NCBI GenBank assembly: GCA_021820165.1
Contig: JAKADW010000122.1
Coordinates: 1-6,597, forward strand
Source: Bacillota bacterium
GTDB taxonomy: Bacteria; Bacillota_E; Sulfobacillia; Sulfobacillales; Sulfobacillaceae
Reading direction: 5' to 3'
Length of the DNA stretch: 6,597 nucleotides
The translations under genes and the position numbers were made by a program. The notes below the pieces were generated by a model. It was not told the DNA's origin. It saw only the letters and a program-made list of their open reading frames with translations, and ran no database searches. Of this stretch, positions 6,297-6,597 are shown piece after piece; the stretch's first letter is position 1, and each line of letters opens with the position of its first letter.

Positions 6297-6302
6297 TACA
6301 CT
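6297..6302 (+). promoter_or_regulatory. Candidate -10 box of the htrA-like gene
   Basis: TACACT agrees with TATAAT at four of six positions and lies 35 nt before the start codon. The hexamer at the expected -35 position (ACGTAT, 6274-6279) is poor, so the promoter may need an activator. Confidence 0.35.
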
Positions 6303-6337
6303 AAGAAAAAAATTCCGCGATAAAGGAGGCAGGGGTT

Positions 6338-6597
6338 ATGGCTAGCATTCAGCGAACCGTGGCTGCCGCGATTGTCGGCTTTGCGGTGGGCGCTGGCGCT
6401 GTTGGCGGAGGCTTCTGGGCTTATAACGACCTTAACCCGGGTGCTCAAGCGCAGGCCGACGCTTCAGCCAACATCCGGCAATATGCGACCGTTGCCTCAA
6501 CGTCGTCGTCCTCGACAGTCCCCTTGGGCCCCAACTCGATATCCAACGTGGTCAAACGGGTTAGCCCAGCGATTGTCAAAATTGTGGCCACGGTTAA
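6338..6597 (+). CDS. N-terminal part of HtrA/DegP-like serine protease
   Basis: The gene reads to the right edge with no stop, giving 86 codons. The ATG at 6338 has AAAGGAGG 8 nt upstream, an excellent ribosome site. Residues 1-7 are short and weakly basic, and about 8-30 form a Gly/Ala/Val-rich hydrophobic segment, probably an uncleaved signal anchor. About 31-65 is an Ala/Ser-rich linker outside the membrane. At 68-86 ISNVVKRVSPAIVKIVATV matches the first strand of the S1C protease domain (the family's V...V.P.VV.I pattern). The catalytic His, Asp and Ser and any PDZ domain lie beyond the window. Such proteases degrade misfolded envelope proteins and are often controlled by two-component systems (CssRS in Bacillus, CpxAR in E. 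coli). It is divergent from the receiver gene, with a 133-nt region between them holding possible operator repeats. Confidence 0.8.
   Translation, partial: MASIQRTVAAAIVGFAVGAGAVGGGFWAYNDLNPGAQAQADASANIRQYATVASTSSSSTVPLGPNSISNVVKRVSPAIVKIVATV

Noticed and set aside
6257..6448. 63-codon minus-strand open frame overlapping the htrA-like start
   Set aside because: It covers the ribosome site and signal anchor of the well-supported plus-strand gene, has no good ribosome site of its own and shows no domain.

Overview
The window looks like chromosomal DNA from a moderately GC-rich, Firmicutes-type bacterium. The support is the order glpX, rho, rpmE (the classical Bacillus/Clostridia neighbourhood), strong AGGAGG-type ribosome binding sites before most genes, and very short intergenic gaps. 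An acidophilic or thermophilic spore-former such as Sulfobacillus or a relative would fit, but that is an inference from gene order and protein style. Nothing in the window fixes the genus.

All complete genes are on the minus strand and read right to left. From the right they are: a small stand-alone receiver protein (5857-6204); class II fructose-1,6-bisphosphatase glpX (4690-5679); transcription terminator factor rho with a very long disordered N-terminal extension (2634-4685); an OmpR/PhoB-type response regulator (1929-2633); its sensor histidine kinase (472-1929); and ribosomal protein L31 rpmE (121-321) with its own promoter and terminator. The first codons of what is probably prfA (release factor 1) run off the left edge (1-60). 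On the plus strand, an HtrA/DegP-like membrane-anchored serine protease begins at 6338 and runs off the right edge.

glpX, rho, the regulator and the kinase are packed end to end. The gaps are 4 nt, 0 nt and a 1-nt overlap, and the ribosome binding sites of rho, the regulator and the kinase lie inside the end of the preceding gene. They are therefore probably one translationally coupled transcript ending at a weak terminator after the kinase. The two-component pair sits between rho and rpmE, which are adjacent in Bacillus subtilis.

The main points of interest are four. Rho has a roughly 267-residue basic/Pro/Ser/Glu-rich extension carrying a duplicated VDVASPMP[Y/F]P motif. The stand-alone receiver is unusually compact and sits near where B. 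subtilis has spo0F. Two TNGTAAC repeats 11 bp apart lie 10 bp upstream of a -10-like box before the htrA-like gene, which resembles an OmpR/PhoB-family operator. The linked two-component pair could plausibly act on that site. No RNA gene, CRISPR array, insertion sequence or transfer signature was seen. No gene-free stretch exceeds 300 bases; the longest gaps are 5680-5856, 322-471 and 6205-6337, and each holds candidate regulatory sites.
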